Source: Nanobdellota archaeon (GTDB lineage: Archaea; Nanobdellota; Nanobdellia; Pacearchaeales; GW2011-AR1). From it: 6,440 bases of DNA. Position numbers and translations under genes: made by a program. Under the pieces are notes generated by a model, which saw only the letters and a program-made list of their open reading frames with translations, was not told the origin of the DNA and did no database searches. The DNA lies in assembly GCA_030689875.1 (NCBI GenBank), contig JAUYHR010000163.1:1-6440 (forward strand), written 5' to 3'. This document shows positions 5,123-6,440 of this stretch, in pieces; the first letter of the stretch is position 1, and each line of letters starts with the position of its first letter.

Positions 5123-6440
5123 ATGAAAAAGAGCTTGTTAATATTTGTATTTGTTTTATTATTTATTCCGTTAGTATTTTCTATTCAGATAGACACTGAT
5201 TCAGAATTAGCTCAGGGCGAAACTTTAGTTGTCAAGCTTTCCGGAAATTTTTACAAACCAATATTAGAAAACAATATTTATTTTTATAGAAACACTTATA
5301 CTGCCGTGCCTCTTGAATTTGAATTATTAAAAATTGAGGGAGATTATTATATTTCCGCTTCAACTTTAAGTAAAACTCCCGGAAATTATTCTCTGGTTAT
5401 TAAAAATTCAGAATATTCTATTGCAGGAGGACAAAGAAGTTCCGACGATATAAAAATCAATTTTACAATTCTTGATGAGTTCGCAGATTTTTCAGCAAAG
5501 CCCGGGATTCAAATTTTAGAAAGTTCAAGAAATCCTTTTTATTTAGAAATACAAAACTTAAAAGATAATCAGATAATTGTTTCTGTCAATAAAAATCCAA
5601 ATTTAGAACAGAAAGAAACGGGCGGGTTTTTTGAATCTTTATTTGGCTCTAATGAAGACACATCAGCAGAAAATCAATTTATTTTTAAAGCAAATGAAAA
5701 AAAACAGGTTGAATTAGAATTTGAAAATTTAACTGAAATTGGTTTAAGAACAATTAAACTTTCTTCTGAAAATTTCACCCAAAATGTTTTTGTTTATGTT
5801 TTGTCTGCAGAAGAAAAATTAGAAACAGAAAAAATTTATTTTGAACAGAAATTTTTTAATATTTCTATGGCTGTAAATTCAGAAACCGAGAGAATTTTAT
5901 ATCTTAAAAATTCAGGAGCAAAAGATTTTGAAAATGTAACTCTGCTTATTCCGGATTCTTTAAAAGAATATTTTTCAATTTATCCTGATTTTTTTGAATT
6001 TTTTGAAAGTAATGAGACGCAAAAAATAATTTTAAATATTTCGTCTAAATCAAATTCAGAGACGCTCTCTGGCGCAATAAAAGCGCAAACTTCAGACAAT
6101 GCTTTTGCATATGTTGATATTTCTCTTGAAATTATTGAAGGATTTGTTCCGGAAAATGGCGTTGTTAATCAAAGCGAATTGCCAAAAATTACTAAAAGTT
6201 GCAGTGAAATTAACGGAACTATCTGCAGTAAATCTCAAAAGTGTTCAGGTGAGAAAGTTATAGCAAACGACGGAGAATGCTGTCTTTCAAAATGCGATGA
6301 AAAAAAGAAAAGCCCTGCAGGAAAAATTATTGGATGGATTATAGTAATTATTTTAGTTGCATTATATGTTTGGTTTTATTTAAGCAAATATAAAAAAACA
6401 AGATCAAAAGTTAATTTGTTAGAGATTGCTGAAGGAAAAA
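5123..6440 (+). CDS. Secreted, membrane-anchored beta-rich surface protein with Cys-rich collar (3' end outside window)
   Basis: The frame is open from the ATG at 5123 to the window end, giving 439 complete codons without a stop. Residues 1-20 are a clear signal peptide (MKKS, then a hydrophobic core ending LVFS). Residues about 21-345 are beta-strand-rich and look like successive Ig-like or NEW3/CARDB-type domains, with strands such as RILYLKNSG and QKIILNISS. There are ten N-x-S/T sequons, suggesting archaeal N-glycosylation. Residues 360-391 form a Cys-rich collar (C360, 368, 374, 386, 387, 391), followed by a lysine-rich linker, one transmembrane helix (about 402-420) and a basic cytoplasmic tail that runs off the end. 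This predicts a single-pass surface protein, perhaps for the cell envelope or adhesion; no enzyme motif is seen. A TATA-like box at 5091-5100 suggests a leaderless mRNA. The collar resembles that of the gene ending at 378. Confidence 0.85.
   Translation, partial: MKKSLLIFVFVLLFIPLVFSIQIDTDSELAQGETLVVKLSGNFYKPILENNIYFYRNTYTAVPLEFELLKIEGDYYISASTLSKTPGNYSLVIKNSEYSIAGGQRSSDDIKINFTILDEFADFSAKPGIQILESSRNPFYLEIQNLKDNQIIVSVNKNPNLEQKETGGFFESLFGSNEDTSAENQFIFKANEKKQVELEFENLTEIGLRTIKLSSENFTQNVFVYVLSAEEKLETEKIYFEQKFFNISMAVNSETERILYLKNSGAKDFENVTLLIPDSLKEYFSIYPDFFEFFESNETQKIILNISSKSNSETLSGAIKAQTSDNAFAYVDISLEIIEGFVPENGVVNQSELPKITKSCSEINGTICSKSQKCSGEKVIANDGECCLSKCDEKKKSPAGKIIGWIIVIILVALYVWFYLSKYKKTRSKVNLLEIAEGK

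Noticed and set aside
1..6440. CRISPR array, insertion sequence or integration site
   Set aside because: There are no regularly spaced repeats, transposase or integrase motifs, or terminal inverted repeats; the repeats seen are single pairs in promoters or within one gene.

Overview
This AT-rich window (roughly 30% G+C by eye) looks like a small-genome archaeon, most likely a DPANN lineage of the Woesearchaeota/Pacearchaeota kind. The evidence is an archaeal-type ATP-dependent DNA ligase, an Lrp/AsnC-like regulator made of two tandem HTH-effector modules, archaeal TATA-like boxes about 25-28 bases before several start codons (leaderless mRNAs), and two secreted, membrane-anchored proteins with a Cys-rich collar before a C-terminal transmembrane helix. 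The lineage is inferred from protein style; no rRNA is present.

Layout, left to right. (1) Positions 1-378 hold the 3' end of a membrane-anchored surface protein on the + strand. (2) Positions 379-551 are non-coding, with only a weak T-run terminator candidate. (3) On the - strand (552-824) is a small Cys-containing protein built around a tandem 19-residue duplication. It is divergent from (4) the double-module Lrp/AsnC-like regulator (974-1945, +). The 149-base gap between them holds a TATA box and a perfect 10-bp inverted repeat, a candidate operator. (5) Converging on the regulator is a two-gene - strand unit. It has a nucleotidyltransferase with an AbrB-like N-terminus (2110-2910) and a 60-residue coiled-coil protein (1949-2131) whose start overlaps the nucleotidyltransferase end by 22 bases. 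Upstream lie a TATA box, two copies of the palindrome GTTATAAC one helical turn apart, and a GAGG ribosome-binding site. (6) A second - strand unit has a three-helix membrane protein (4772-5026) followed 14 bases later by DNA ligase (3033-4757). (7) Divergent from it, on the + strand from 5123 to past the window end, is a large signal-peptide-bearing surface protein with beta-rich domains, a Cys-rich collar and one transmembrane helix.

The most distinctive part is the AbrB-nucleotidyltransferase/coiled-coil pair with its twin-palindrome promoter. It has the look of a self-regulated toxin-antitoxin-like or defence-associated module, but that function is inferred. The ligase looks complete except that the nearly invariant glycine of its nucleotide-binding motif I (KxDG) is valine. 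The two window-edge surface proteins share a similar Cys-rich collar although six genes lie between them. No rRNA, tRNA, CRISPR array or insertion sequence was recognised, and no gene-free stretch exceeds 300 bases.
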